64,000 bases of DNA from Streptomyces sp. R28 (GCF_041052385.1 NZ_CP163439.1:6809001-6873000), one strand, 5' to 3'. Shown: positions 9,554 to 19,190, counted from the stretch's first letter. A program made the numbers and translations. Notes: a model not told the origin generated them from the letters alone.

Positions 9554-10807
9554 CTATGCATCGCTACCTGCATCGCTTGATCCATCGACGCGACCGCTCG
9601 GTCCGTCGACTCGTACGGAGAACTCACCCTCGGCGACCCGCGCCCGCAGCGCCTCGTCCGCCGCCACCTCGCCCGGGTCACGGACCACATGCCCGTCGGC
9701 CTTCTGCAGCACCGCATACCCGCGCTTCAGGGTCGCCGCGGGGGAGAGGCCCACCACGCGCGCGTGCGTGTGCGTCAGCTCCGACTCGGCGCGGTCCAGG
9801 AGGTGGCCGAGGCAGCGGCGGCCGCGGTCGAGGAGGGAGGCCACGTGATCGGCGCGTTCGTCGATCATCCGGTGCGGATCCTCTATCGAGGGCCGCGCGA
9901 GGGCATGCGCGAGCCCGCGCTCCTCCCGGTCGATGTACGCCCCGACGCACCGCCGGGCCCGGTCGCGCAGCATCCGCACCCGCTCGTACTCCTCGCCCAC
10001 GTCCGGCACGACCTTCTTGGCCGCGTCGGTCGGAGTGGAGGCGCGCAGGTCGGCGACGTAGTCGAGGAGGGGGTTGTCCGGCTCGTGGCCGATGGCGGAC
10101 ACGACCGGCGTACGACACGAGGCGACGGCCCGGACGAGCTGCTCGTCGGAGAAGGGCAGCAGATCCTCGACGCTCCCGCCCCCACGGGCGACGACGATCA
10201 CATCCACGTCGTCGATCTCGTCGAGCTCCTTCACCGCCTGCACGACCTGCGGCACGGCATGCACACCCTGCACGGGGACGTTGCGCACCTCGAAGCGGAC
10301 GGCGGGCCAGCGGTGGCGGGCGTTCTCCAGCACATCCCGCTCGGCGGCGGAGGCGCGCCCGCAGACCAGGCCGATCAGCTGGGGGAGGAAGGGCAGTGGC
10401 TTCTTCCGCTCCGGCGCGAACAGCCCCTCCGCGGCGAGGGCCTTCTTCAGCATCTCCAGCCGGGCGAGGAGCTCGCCGACGCCGACGGGCTTTATCTCGG
10501 TGGCGCGCAGGGAGAGCTGGCCGCGGGGGGCATACCACTCCGGCTTGGCGAGTACGACGACGCGGGCGCCCTCGCTCACCACGCCGGCGACGGCGTCGAA
10601 CACCTGGCGATAGCAGGTCACGCTGACGGAGATGTCGTACGAGGGATCCCGCAACGTCAGAAACACCACGCCGGCGCCGGGCCGCCGCGACAACTGCGTG
10701 ATCTGCCCCTCGACCCACACCGCCCCGAGCCGATCGATCCACCCCCCGATGAGCCGCGACACCTCACCGACGGGCAGGGGCGATTCGGGGGACGTGTTCA
10801 CAGCCAT
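9554..10807 (-). CDS. xseA: Exodeoxyribonuclease VII large subunit
   Basis: This 417-residue catalytic subunit cuts single-stranded DNA to acid-soluble oligonucleotides during DNA repair. The N-terminal OB-fold (SPLPVGEVSRLIGGWIDRLGAVWVEGQITQ) binds DNA. The catalytic domain includes GLVCGRASAAERDVLENARHRW and VIVVARGGGSVEDLLPFSDE, followed by SAIGHEPDNPLLDYVADLRASTP. ATG at 10807 is chosen over an upstream start that would add a low-complexity arginine-rich leader absent from the family. It is divergent from ispH. Confidence 0.95.
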   Translation of the reverse strand: MAVNTSPESPLPVGEVSRLIGGWIDRLGAVWVEGQITQLSRRPGAGVVFLTLRDPSYDISVSVTCYRQVFDAVAGVVSEGARVVVLAKPEWYAPRGQLSLRATEIKPVGVGELLARLEMLKKALAAEGLFAPERKKPLPFLPQLIGLVCGRASAAERDVLENARHRWPAVRFEVRNVPVQGVHAVPQVVQAVKELDEIDDVDVIVVARGGGSVEDLLPFSDEQLVRAVASCRTPVVSAIGHEPDNPLLDYVADLRASTPTDAAKKVVPDVGEEYERVRMLRDRARRCVGAYIDREERGLAHALARPSIEDPHRMIDERADHVASLLDRGRRCLGHLLDRAESELTHTHARVVGLSPAATLKRGYAVLQKADGHVVRDPGEVAADEALRARVAEGEFSVRVDGPSGRVDGSSDAGSDA

Positions 10808-11002
10808 GCGCCGAGCGTAACGGCCACCACCGACAACACGGCCCAGCCGAACCGGGGCCCGGCGCGGGCAGCCCCGCCGGGCCGAGACCCCACGCTCGAT
10901 GCGGTGCCCCACCCGCCCCGCGTTCCCCCACCCGCACAGCCCGCCGTCAGTCTCCCCACCAACCCGTCACCCACGCGATCTTCGACCCCCCGAACGCACC
11001 CT

Positions 11003-11018
11003 TACGATGGGACGCATG
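11003..11018 (+). promoter_or_regulatory. Leaderless promoter of ispH
   Basis: TACGAT at 11003-11008 lies seven bases before ATG 11016, with no Shine-Dalgarno in between. This supports transcription starting at the ATG and fixes the start. Confidence 0.65.
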
Positions 11019-12035
11019 ACTGCTTCGTCTGGCCGCCGTGTCCTGCTCGCCGCCCCCCGTGGCTACTGCGCGGGTGTGGACCGCGCCGTGATCGCCGTCG
11101 AGAAAGCCCTGGAGCAGTACGGCGCTCCGGTGTACGTCCGGCACGAGATCGTCCACAACAAGTACGTCGTACAGACCCTGGAGAAGAAGGGGGCCATCTT
11201 CGTCGAGCGGACGGAGGAGGTCCCCGAGGGGAACATCGTGATGTTCTCCGCGCACGGCGTCGCCCCCGTCGTCCACGAGGAGGCCGCCCGCGGCAAGCTC
11301 GCCACCATCGACGCGACCTGCCCGCTGGTGACCAAGGTCCACAAGGAAGCCGTCCGCTTCGCCAACGAGGACTACGACATCCTCCTGATCGGGCACGAGG
11401 GCCACGAAGAGGTCATCGGTACGTCCGGCGAGGCCCCCGACCACATCCAGCTCGTCGACGGCCCGGCCGATGTCGCCAAGGTCGAGGTCCGTGACCCGTC
11501 GAAGATCGTGTGGCTGTCCCAGACCACCCTGTCCGTCGACGAGACCATGGAGACCGTCGACGCGCTGAAGGAGAAGTTCCCGCAGCTCATCTCCCCGCCC
11601 AGCGACGACATCTGCTACGCCACGCAGAACCGCCAGCTCGCGGTGAAGCAGATGGGCGCCGAGGCCGAGCTGGTCATCGTGGTCGGCTCGCGCAACTCCT
11701 CCAACTCCGTGCGCCTGGTCGAGGTCGCCAAGCTGGCCGGCTCGCGCGAGGCCTACCTCGTGGACTTCGCGAGCGAGATCGACGAGGCCTGGCTGGAGGG
11801 CGTGACGACGGTGGGCGTCACCTCCGGCGCGTCCGTCCCGGAGGTGCTCGTCGAGGAGGTCCTGGAGTGGCTCGCCCAGCGCGGCTACGGCGACGTCGAG
11901 CTCGTCAAGGCGGCCGAGGAGTCCATCACCTTCTCCCTGCCGAAGGAGCTGCGCCGCGATCTGCGCGAGGAGGCGGCGGCGCTGATCGCCGAGCGTACGG
12001 GGGCCGCGGGCGGCTTTGGCGACTCCGCGGAGTGA
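11016..12035 (+). CDS. ispH: 4-hydroxy-3-methylbut-2-enyl diphosphate reductase
   Basis: This 339-residue [4Fe-4S] enzyme performs the last step of the MEP pathway, converting HMBPP to IPP and DMAPP. The three cluster cysteines are visible in GYCAGVDRAV (C18), DATCPLVTKVHKE (about 102) and DDICYATQNRQ (about 200). The substrate-binding histidines in VRHEIVHNK and FSAHGV, and the SRNSSNS and TSGASVPE motifs, are present. The ATG at 11016 follows a leaderless promoter; an upstream frame extension is rejected. Confidence 0.96.
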   Translation: MTASSGRRVLLAAPRGYCAGVDRAVIAVEKALEQYGAPVYVRHEIVHNKYVVQTLEKKGAIFVERTEEVPEGNIVMFSAHGVAPVVHEEAARGKLATIDATCPLVTKVHKEAVRFANEDYDILLIGHEGHEEVIGTSGEAPDHIQLVDGPADVAKVEVRDPSKIVWLSQTTLSVDETMETVDALKEKFPQLISPPSDDICYATQNRQLAVKQMGAEAELVIVVGSRNSSNSVRLVEVAKLAGSREAYLVDFASEIDEAWLEGVTTVGVTSGASVPEVLVEEVLEWLAQRGYGDVELVKAAEESITFSLPKELRRDLREEAAALIAERTGAAGGFGDSAE

Positions 12036-12052
12036 CAGTCAGTCCGCCGTCG

Positions 12053-12067
12053 TAACGTAGGGCCATG
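12053..12067 (+). promoter_or_regulatory. Leaderless promoter of ppgK
   Basis: TAACGT at 12053-12058 stands six bases before ATG 12065. The gap after ispH is only 29 bp, so ppgK may be read both from ispH and from this box. Confidence 0.6.
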
Positions 12068-12814
12068 CAGATCTTCGGCTTGGACATCGGTGGGTCCGGG
12101 ATCAAGGGTGCCCCGGTGGACCTGGACAGGGGCGATCTCGCTCAGGAGCGCTTCAAGGTGCTCACTCCGCACCCGGCCACGCCCGACGGCGTGGCCGACG
12201 GCGTGAAGCAGGTCGTCGAGCACTACGGCTGGACAGGGCCGGTCGGGCTCACCTTCCCCGGCGTGGTCACCGACGGATCCACGATCCGTACGGCGGCCAA
12301 CGTCGACAGAAACTGGATCGACACCGACGCGCGCGCGTTGTTCAGCGAGCGCCTCGGCGGCCTCCCGGTGACGGTGGTCAACGACGCGGACGCGGCCGGC
12401 GTGGCCGAGATGCACTTCGGCGCGGGCCGCGACCGCAAAGGCACCGTGATCCTCCTCACCTTCGGCACGGGCATCGGCAGCGCGCTGTTCGTCGACGGCG
12501 CCCTGGTCCCCAACACCGAGCTGGGCCACCTCGAACTGCACGGCCACGACGCCGAGAAGCGCGCCTCCAGCAAGGCCAAGGAGGACGAGGAGCTGACCTG
12601 GGAGCACTGGGCCCACCGCGTCCAGAAGTACCTCGCCCATGTCGAGATGCTGTTCTCCCCGGAGCTGTTCATCATCGGCGGCGGGGTGAGCCGGAAGTCC
12701 CACAAGTTCCTGCACTACATCGAGGGCATCAAGGCGGAGATCGTCCCGGCGCAGCTGCAGAACAACGCGGGGATCGTGGGAGCGGCGATGCGGGCGGCGG
12801 AGAAGGACAGCTGA
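12065..12814 (+). CDS. ppgK: Polyphosphate glucokinase
   Basis: This 249-residue cytoplasmic ROK-family kinase phosphorylates glucose using polyphosphate or ATP. GLDIGGSGIKGAPVD at residues 5-19 is the phosphate-binding loop. VVNDADAAG has the catalytic aspartate, and LTFGTGIGSALFVDG is the second phosphate loop. ELGHLELHGHDAEKRAS is characteristic of polyphosphate glucokinases, which lack the ROK zinc cysteines. It lies directly after ispH, as is common in actinobacteria. Confidence 0.95.
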   Translation: MQIFGLDIGGSGIKGAPVDLDRGDLAQERFKVLTPHPATPDGVADGVKQVVEHYGWTGPVGLTFPGVVTDGSTIRTAANVDRNWIDTDARALFSERLGGLPVTVVNDADAAGVAEMHFGAGRDRKGTVILLTFGTGIGSALFVDGALVPNTELGHLELHGHDAEKRASSKAKEDEELTWEHWAHRVQKYLAHVEMLFSPELFIIGGGVSRKSHKFLHYIEGIKAEIVPAQLQNNAGIVGAAMRAAEKDS

Positions 12815-12865
12815 AGGGCAGCTGGCGGGCAGCTGACGGATGGCCGACTCATGGCTGGGCGACGC

Positions 12866-13708
12866 TCACACCGGCCGACGGCGGGCCGCCGCCCTGCGCA
12901 CCATCAGGCGGACCCTCCGTACGGTCACGATGAGACCGGTGATCAGCGTCCCCCCGTACAGCCACCCGGCCTGAGTGGCGAGGGAGGTCACGATCCCCAT
13001 CAGGTGACCGCCGATCCCCCCGCCCTGGTCGGCCACCGGAACCAGCCCCACGGCGAAGGCGATCGGCACGACCACCGGCGCGGTCATGAGGTCGCCCCTG
13101 CGCACCCAGGCCGCAGCCAGCACGCACACCGGCAGGAACAGCACGCTGTACACCGCGAGCGAGGACCCGAACAGCAGCGCGTCGAGGTAGCCGAGCAGGA
13201 GCATCACGGCGCTGCAGAACAGGCCGCTGCCCAGGCCGGTGAGCCGGGGGTTGGGGAACCGGCGCACAGCCTGCGGCGCCGGGGACGGCCCCGGTCGCCG
13301 TACCGCCGCTGCCGCCGGGGCCGTACCCGGGCGGCGCTGGGAGACGGGCCGGGGCGACCGGGCGGCGGGCTCGGCGGATGCGGCGGCTCGGGACGGCCGG
13401 GCGGGGCGGGGCCTTGCCGCCGGGGCGGATCCGGGGGAACGGGGCGGCCATACGGACCGATCCGAACCGCTCACATCCCTTGCACCGCCGCCGCCCCCAC
13501 CTCGCGCGAACCCGCCCGCGCCGCGCCTCGTACGACCTTCGCCCCGTTCCACACTGTCCCCGTCCGGCGCGAACCCGCGCTCACCCCGCGCGAACCCGCC
13601 CCGGTCCCGCCCCGCACCACCCCCACCCCGCGCCGCCTGTGGCGGCAACGGAGGCGGCGTACCGCGTCGCGAGTCGTACCCGGCAGGTCGCGCCCTGTCT
13701 GGCTCCAC
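12866..13708 (-). CDS. DUF6542 membrane protein with proline/arginine-rich N-terminus
   Basis: 280 residues. The first 140 are disordered and rich in Arg, Gly, Pro and Ala. The second half contains four hydrophobic segments (about 155-265), matching the small integral-membrane DUF6542 family seen near ychF and ppgK in streptomycetes. Function is unknown. GTG at 13708 is preceded by TAGGTT (13720-13715 on the minus strand) six bases away, a leaderless arrangement supporting this start. Confidence 0.75.
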   Translation of the reverse strand: MEPDRARPAGYDSRRGTPPPLPPQAARGGGGAGRDRGGFARGERGFAPDGDSVERGEGRTRRGAGGFARGGGGGGARDVSGSDRSVWPPRSPGSAPAARPRPARPSRAAASAEPAARSPRPVSQRRPGTAPAAAAVRRPGPSPAPQAVRRFPNPRLTGLGSGLFCSAVMLLLGYLDALLFGSSLAVYSVLFLPVCVLAAAWVRRGDLMTAPVVVPIAFAVGLVPVADQGGGIGGHLMGIVTSLATQAGWLYGGTLITGLIVTVRRVRLMVRRAAARRRPV

Positions 13709-13950
13709 TGCACCAACCTAGGTCGGTTTATGTGGTGAATCGGCCATCAGACACGCCCTGGGGTCGACCTTGGCCACCTGTTCGAGGCGAGGGCCCTCGG
13801 CCGCCGGGGTCCGGTCGGGTACGCGGTAGTACGCCGTAGACTGGTGGATCGGCCCGTGCATCTGCATCATCTGCATCGAAGATCGAAGAAGGACCGGGCC
13901 CCAGCCCAGCCCAGCCCCCTGAAGTCCTCTCACGTACGGGAAGTCGCAAC

Positions 13951-15039
<1,089 letters not shown>

Positions 15040-15085
15040 TCGGGCCATTACCGTGCGCTAGGTGATTCGTCAAGCGTGCAGGTCA

Positions 15086-15119
15086 GAAGGGGTCGACCTC
15101 CGAGGAGGTCGACCCCTTC
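15086..15119 (+). terminator. Terminator of ychF
   Basis: A 15-bp perfect stem (GAAGGGGTCGACCTC and its complement) closes a CGAG tetraloop, 46 bp after the ychF stop. It faces the 3' end of the toxin gene and can act in both directions. Confidence 0.9.
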
Positions 15120-15172
15120 GTTGTCACCGTGCTGGATGGGTGCTGGATGTTCTGACGCTGAATCAGTTGGCG

Positions 15173-15436
15173 TCAGGTGTCGTAAACGGTGGAGCGATGT
15201 CCGACGTGCACGATCCAGACCACCAGTTCTCCGTTGTCGATCGTGTAGACGACGCGGTAGTCGCCGACTCGCAGCCGACGGCGCTCAGGCTGGGACACCA
15301 AAGCGGTGGTGTTGAAACCGAGGGGGTCGCTCTCCAGCTCGGTCAGCTTGGCCAGGATGCGGAGTGCCATGTCGCGAGGGATCTTGCGTAGCTCTGCCTG
15401 TGCTTCGGGTCGGAAGACGGTGCGGTATTCACTCAC
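15173..15436 (-). CDS. RelE/ParE-family toxin
   Basis: This 87-residue protein has the RelE fold signature: FRPEAQAELRKIP near the start, then RRRLRVGDYRVVYTI and VVWIVHVGHRSTVY at the end. Basic and aromatic residues are at the positions used for mRNA cleavage on the ribosome. It is the second gene of a two-gene operon and overlaps the antitoxin by 8 bp, the usual layout of type II toxin-antitoxin systems. The cellular target is inferred from the family. Confidence 0.9.
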   Translation of the reverse strand: MSEYRTVFRPEAQAELRKIPRDMALRILAKLTELESDPLGFNTTALVSQPERRRLRVGDYRVVYTIDNGELVVWIVHVGHRSTVYDT

Positions 15437-15698
15437 TGCGTGCCAGCGTCTCCCTCATGATGTCCTCGATCGGGATGCCGGGTGCCGGGTTGGTCATGCG
15501 CTCGTCGATGATCCGGTTGATCTCGCGCTCTTCCCATTCCTGGTACTTGCGCAGCACCTCGATGGACACCACGGCGGCGACTTCCTTGCCTCGGCGTGTG
15601 ATGACCGTGGGTACGTCGTCGCGGTCCGCGCGCTCCACGACCTCGGCCAGGTGAGCACGCACGTCGCGGATGGACTCTATGGGCAGCGGCTGCGTCAT
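15429..15698 (-). CDS. Phd/YefM-family antitoxin
   Basis: This 89-residue protein has an N-terminal Phd/YefM DNA-binding domain: SIRDVRAHLAEVVERADRDDVPTVITRRGKEVAAVVS. A C-terminal region (YQEWEEREINRIIDE) would wrap the toxin. It normally neutralises the downstream RelE-like toxin and represses the operon. ATG at 15698 is chosen because the conserved domain starts eight residues later; the longer open frame upstream has no homology-like features. Confidence 0.9.
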   Translation of the reverse strand: MTQPLPIESIRDVRAHLAEVVERADRDDVPTVITRRGKEVAAVVSIEVLRKYQEWEEREINRIIDERMTNPAPGIPIEDIMRETLARSE

Positions 15699-16024
15699 GA
15701 GCCCAAGGGTACCGAGTGTCCCATGTGTACACAATGCGCGCGGCGGGTCTGTGGCGCTCTCTCGCTCGTGCTGGATGTGCTGGATGAACTCGCACCGTGC
15801 TGGATCGGTGCTGATGAGGACTCCGAAAACCACGTTTCCGCAGGTGAGAGCTCTGTGCTGAACGTTCCGGTTCAACGTGTGAGCAGCTCAGAAGGGCCGG
15901 TCTCCGCAGGGACCGGCCCTTTGGCATTCCGGCCCGTCGGGGTCGCACGTCGGAAGGGGTCGGGCTCAGGAGCGCCCGACCCCTCTGCGTTCCCGTGCTG
16001 GACCGGTGCCGACCTCTGCGGCGC
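15699..16024. other. Intergenic region with ychF 3'-end duplicate and two hairpins
   Basis: No credible gene is seen. It contains the toxin-antitoxin promoter region, several GTGCTGGA strings (15772-15810), and a second copy of the ychF end at 15865-15882. Two GC hairpins follow: AGGGCCGGTC/GACCGGCCCT at 15893-15922 and AGGGGTCGGGC/GCCCGACCCCT at 15955-15984. These look like decayed copies of the ychF 3' flank. Confidence 0.65.
15865..15882 (+). repeat. ychF 3'-end copy 2 of an 18-bp direct repeat
   Basis: TTCCGGTTCAACGTGTGA matches the end of ychF in 17 of 18 positions, 843 bp downstream of the original. No ychF coding sequence precedes it beyond a few bases. Confidence 0.85.
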
Positions 16025-16465
16025 TCAGCCGGGGAAGACGTGGTCGTGGGTGACGTGGCGGGAGCGCAGGAGCAGTTCGCCGTCCTCGCCCCGGACCAGG
16101 ACGTCGTGGACGACGCAGCTCGGGCCGAACTCGGGCTCCTTGACGTCGGCGTGGACGGTGAGGACCAGGCAGTAGCTCGTCGCCGTGATCGAGCCGTCGG
16201 CCGCCTGGTCCACGGCCACGTGGTTGAACCAGTGCCGGCGCTGGATCCTGCGGGCGTCGAACTTGCGGTGGAAGTCCTCCAGGACGTCGATGATCCCGGC
16301 ACGGGTATGGGCGGCGGGCAGCGTGGGGGAGTGCTTGAACTCGCCGTCCTCGGTGAAGGTCGCGGCGTAGCCGGCGAAGTCGCGGCCGTCCAGCTTCTGC
16401 ATCTGGTGGCCGTAGAACGACAGGACCTCGGCATACAGGCCGGTGGGAAGCGCGGTGATGGTCAT
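16025..16465 (-). CDS. actVI-ORFA: SnoaL-like/NTF2-fold protein of the act cluster (ActVI-ORFA)
   Basis: This 146-residue protein has an NTF2-like fold: VLSFYGHQMQKLDGRDFAGYAATFTEDGEFKHSP followed by HWFNHVAV and a beta-rich C-terminus. Its divergent position beside actVI-ORF1 is that of ActVI-ORFA in S. coelicolor, an auxiliary protein of pyran-ring formation in actinorhodin. The biochemical role is not fixed. The ATG at 16465 lies six bases after GACCGT (16477-16472), so the transcript is likely leaderless and SARP-activated from the shared divergent promoter. Confidence 0.85.
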   Translation of the reverse strand: MTITALPTGLYAEVLSFYGHQMQKLDGRDFAGYAATFTEDGEFKHSPTLPAAHTRAGIIDVLEDFHRKFDARRIQRRHWFNHVAVDQAADGSITATSYCLVLTVHADVKEPEFGPSCVVHDVLVRGEDGELLLRSRHVTHDHVFPG

Positions 16466-16471
16466 GCGGCC

Positions 16472-16531
16472 ACGGTCGCCCCGTCGCCTCGAAGCCCGCT
16501 CGAGCCGGGTTCGAGCAGGCCCTGCCAGCCT
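16472..16531. promoter_or_regulatory. Bidirectional SARP (ActII-ORF4) box between actVI-ORFA and actVI-ORF1
   Basis: On the plus strand TCGAAGC (16489), TCGAGCC (16500) and TCGAGCA (16511) are spaced 11 bp apart. Eight bases later comes CAGCCT (16526-16531), then seven bases to the ATG. On the minus strand the same DNA reads TCGAACC, TCGAGCG, TCGAGGC at 11-bp spacing, eight bases, GACCGT, six bases, ATG. The geometry (heptamers, 11-bp period, 8 bp to -10) is that established for SARP activators, and the palindromic TCGA core lets one array serve both directions. Confidence 0.85.
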
Positions 16532-16538
16532 CGACGTC

Positions 16539-17462
16539 ATGAGCACCGTGACAGTGATCGGGGCGGGCACGATCGGCCTGGGATGGATCAATCTGTTCAG
16601 CGCCCGCGGACTGACCGTACGGGTCAACAGCCGCAGGCCTGACGCCCGTCGCATCGTGCGCGAGGGGCTCGAGCTGTTCTCCCCGGGGCGGGCGGACGAG
16701 CTGGCGGCGCGGATCGAGTTCGAGCCGGACGTCGGCCGGGCGGTGGCCGGAGCGGACCTCGTCTCCGAGAACGCGCCCGACGACCTGCCCCTCAAGCAGC
16801 GGCTGTTCGCCGAGATCGGCGAGGCCGCCCCGGACCACGCGCTCGTACTGTCCTCGACGTCGAAACTGCTCCCCGACGACCTGAGCCGGGACATGCCCGG
16901 ACCGGGCCGGCTGGTCGTAGCCCATCCCTTCAACCCGCCGCACATAGTTCCGCTGGTCGAGGTGATCGGCGGGGAACGCACCGACCCGGAGGCCGTCGAA
17001 CGGGCGGTGGTCTTCCTGGAGTCGGTCGGGCGGACACCGGTCGTACTGCGCAGGGCGCTGCCCGGCTTCGCCGCCAACCGGCTGCAGTCCGCGCTGCTGC
17101 GCGAGAGCATCCACCTCGTCCTCGAAGGCGTGGTGACCGTCGAGGAGCTCGACCGGATCGTCACCGACTCGATCGGCCTGCGCTGGTCCACCATCGGACC
17201 CTTCCACGCGTTCCACCTGGGCGGCGGGCCGGGCGGGCTGCGCAAATGGCTCGAGCATCTCGGCAGCGGCCTCGAACAGGGCTGGCGTGGGCTCGGACAG
17301 CCCGCCCTCACCCCCCAGGCCGTCGAAACCGTGGTCGAACAGACCGAAGCCGCCTACGGCGAGCGGACCTATGCCGAGCTGGTCCGGGACCGTGACGACC
17401 GGCACCACGCCGTACTGGCCGCCCTGGGGCGGACCGGGCAGTCCCAGGAGGAGAAGAAGTGA
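16539..17462 (+). CDS. actVI-ORF1: 3-hydroxyacyl-CoA dehydrogenase-like ketoreductase (ActVI-ORF1)
   Basis: This 307-residue NAD(P)-dependent enzyme has the Rossmann glycine loop VIGAGTIGLGW at residues 5-15. The 3-hydroxyacyl-CoA dehydrogenase catalytic motif AHPFNPPHIVPLVEV is near 126-140, and a helical C-terminal dimerisation domain follows. In actinorhodin synthesis ActVI-ORF1 reduces the C-3 ketone of the bicyclic intermediate with S stereochemistry, setting up the pyran ring. The ATG at 16539 follows a SARP-type leaderless promoter. The stop overlaps the next start (TGATG). Confidence 0.93.
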   Translation: MSTVTVIGAGTIGLGWINLFSARGLTVRVNSRRPDARRIVREGLELFSPGRADELAARIEFEPDVGRAVAGADLVSENAPDDLPLKQRLFAEIGEAAPDHALVLSSTSKLLPDDLSRDMPGPGRLVVAHPFNPPHIVPLVEVIGGERTDPEAVERAVVFLESVGRTPVVLRRALPGFAANRLQSALLRESIHLVLEGVVTVEELDRIVTDSIGLRWSTIGPFHAFHLGGGPGGLRKWLEHLGSGLEQGWRGLGQPALTPQAVETVVEQTEAAYGERTYAELVRDRDDRHHAVLAALGRTGQSQEEKK

Positions 17463-18448
17463 TGCGTGCCGTCCAGTTCGACCGGTACGGCGCCCCCGAC
17501 GTGCTGTACGTCGCCGAGCGCCCGGTCCCCGAGCCCGGCCCCGGCCAGGTGAGGATCGCCGTCGAGGCGGTCAGCGTCGGCCATGCGCAGACCCAGATGC
17601 GGCGTGAGGTCTTCCCCGCGCCGATGTGGAAGCCCGTCTTCCCCGTCGTCCTCGGCGGGGACGTGGTCGGCAGGATCACCGCGCTGGGACCCGGCGTCGC
17701 GGGACTGCGCCCGGGAGACCGGGTCGGCGCCTTCACCCTCTACGGCGCCTACGCCGAGCAGGTCGTCGTCGACGCCGGCACCGTCGTACCCGTACCCGAG
17801 GAGCTGGACGCCGCCGAGGCCGCGGTCCTGCCGGGCACCGGACTGATCGCCCTCGGCGTTCTGCGGACCGGGCAACTGAGCAAGGGCGAGACGGTGCTGG
17901 TGCATGCGGCGGCCGGCGGCGTGGGCCATATCGCGGTCCAGCTCGCCCGGGCAGCCGGGGCCGGGCAGGTCATCGGCACCGCGGGCGAGGCCGCCAAGCG
18001 TGAGTTCGCCCGCGCCACGGGCGCCGACGCCGTCGTCGACCACCGCTCCCCGCACTGGGCCGAGGAGGTCCGGGAACTCACCGGGGGACGCGGGCCCGAC
18101 CTGATCCTGGACGGCGTCGGCGCCGAGGTCCTGCAGCAGGGCATCCGCCTGCTCGCCCCGGGCGGCCGGCTGGTGTTCTACGGCTCGTCCGGCGGCGAGC
18201 TGGAGATCCCGCGGGTGTCGGTGATGGACCTCATCGGCATCAAGTACGTCACCGGCTTCGCACTGTCGGCCTGGCGGGGCGGCCGCCCGCACGAGTACGA
18301 GGCGGGCGTCGCCGAGCTCACCCGGCTGCTGGTCGACGGACAGGTGAAGTCCGCCGTACACGCCCGGCTGCCCCTGGAGCGGGCCGCCGAGGCGCACACC
18401 ATCCTCGAGGCCAGGGCCCAGCTGGGACGGGTCGTACTCATTCCCTGA
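17462..18448 (+). CDS. actVI-ORF2: MDR-family enoyl reductase (ActVI-ORF2)
   Basis: This 328-residue zinc-free medium-chain dehydrogenase/reductase of the quinone-oxidoreductase type has the nucleotide-binding stretch VLVHAAAGGVGHIAVQLARAAG and a GroES-like N-terminal half. ActVI-ORF2 is the enoyl reductase that sets the C-15 stereocentre of dihydrokalafungin. The start overlaps the actVI-ORF1 stop, giving translational coupling. The in-frame GTG just before the ATG (17459) is an alternative start. Confidence 0.9.
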   Translation: MRAVQFDRYGAPDVLYVAERPVPEPGPGQVRIAVEAVSVGHAQTQMRREVFPAPMWKPVFPVVLGGDVVGRITALGPGVAGLRPGDRVGAFTLYGAYAEQVVVDAGTVVPVPEELDAAEAAVLPGTGLIALGVLRTGQLSKGETVLVHAAAGGVGHIAVQLARAAGAGQVIGTAGEAAKREFARATGADAVVDHRSPHWAEEVRELTGGRGPDLILDGVGAEVLQQGIRLLAPGGRLVFYGSSGGELEIPRVSVMDLIGIKYVTGFALSAWRGGRPHEYEAGVAELTRLLVDGQVKSAVHARLPLERAAEAHTILEARAQLGRVVLIP

Positions 18449-18521
18449 CTCTGACTCTCCCTGACCCTTCTCCGACCTCCATTCCGAGTTCGTATTCCAA
18501 GAGTCCGAAGGAGACCTTTCC

Positions 18522-19160
18522 ATGACCTCATCGCGTCAACAGGTGATACGTCTGACCACCGCGTCCGCCCTCGCCCTGGCGGGAATCGTGAGTCTGGGCA
18601 CCAGCGCGCATGCCGCGAACGTGGACGTGCCCTACGAGTGCCGCACCTGGGTGCAGGGCAACACGCACCCGGTCTACGACTACAAGCGCGGCTTCGATGT
18701 CACCGTGCCCGCCTCGGTCCGCGCGGGCAAGAAGTTCGAGGCCACGTACGACCCGGCCCCGATCACCGCCTTCGCCCAGTACAACAAGATCGTCAAGGAC
18801 GTGCGGGTCGCCTACCGGATCCCGGAGGGCGCGAAGGTCAAGCAGGTGAAGCTCACCGGCGGCAGCGGCCTCGGCGACTCCGCTCTCCAGGTCAAGGTCG
18901 AGGGCAAGGACATCATCGTCAGCGCCTCCGGTCCGCTCGAGGGCGGTGTCGAATTCGACCTGCCGACGCTGAAGGTCACCTACAAGGCGCCGAAGGACGC
19001 CGGTACGCTCAACTTCGGCCCCGGTGGCTCCAGTTACGAGCAGCCCGGCTTCTACTGGTACCGCTACCAGCCGATTCTGGACGAGTGGGGCCCGTTCGAG
19101 TGCTTCCCCGACCCGGCGAAGCCCGCGACCGTGCTGGCCAGCACGCAGGTCGCCAAGTAG
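18522..19160 (+). CDS. actVI-ORF3: Secreted protein of the act cluster (ActVI-ORF3)
   Basis: This 212-residue protein has a clear Sec signal: basic RQQVIRLTT, a hydrophobic run ASALALAGIVSLG, and a cleavage site after SAHA (about residue 30). The mature part is beta-rich with two cysteines (PYECRTW, GPFECFPD) that could form a disulfide. It matches the signal-bearing ActVI-ORF3 of the actinorhodin cluster by position and size; its role there is not settled. AAGGAG precedes the ATG at 18522. Confidence 0.85.
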   Translation: MTSSRQQVIRLTTASALALAGIVSLGTSAHAANVDVPYECRTWVQGNTHPVYDYKRGFDVTVPASVRAGKKFEATYDPAPITAFAQYNKIVKDVRVAYRIPEGAKVKQVKLTGGSGLGDSALQVKVEGKDIIVSASGPLEGGVEFDLPTLKVTYKAPKDAGTLNFGPGGSSYEQPGFYWYRYQPILDEWGPFECFPDPAKPATVLASTQVAK

Positions 19161-19190
19161 CAGCAACCGTCAAACGAACGTGGAGAACGC

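Noticed and set aside
10808..10912. N-terminal extension of xseA
   Set aside because: The extra residues are arginine-rich with no family similarity; the ATG at 10807 gives the normal N-terminus.
15720..16020. Possible gene remnants between the toxin-antitoxin pair and the act cluster
   Set aside because: No frame shows family motifs or Streptomyces codon bias; only repeats and hairpins were seen.
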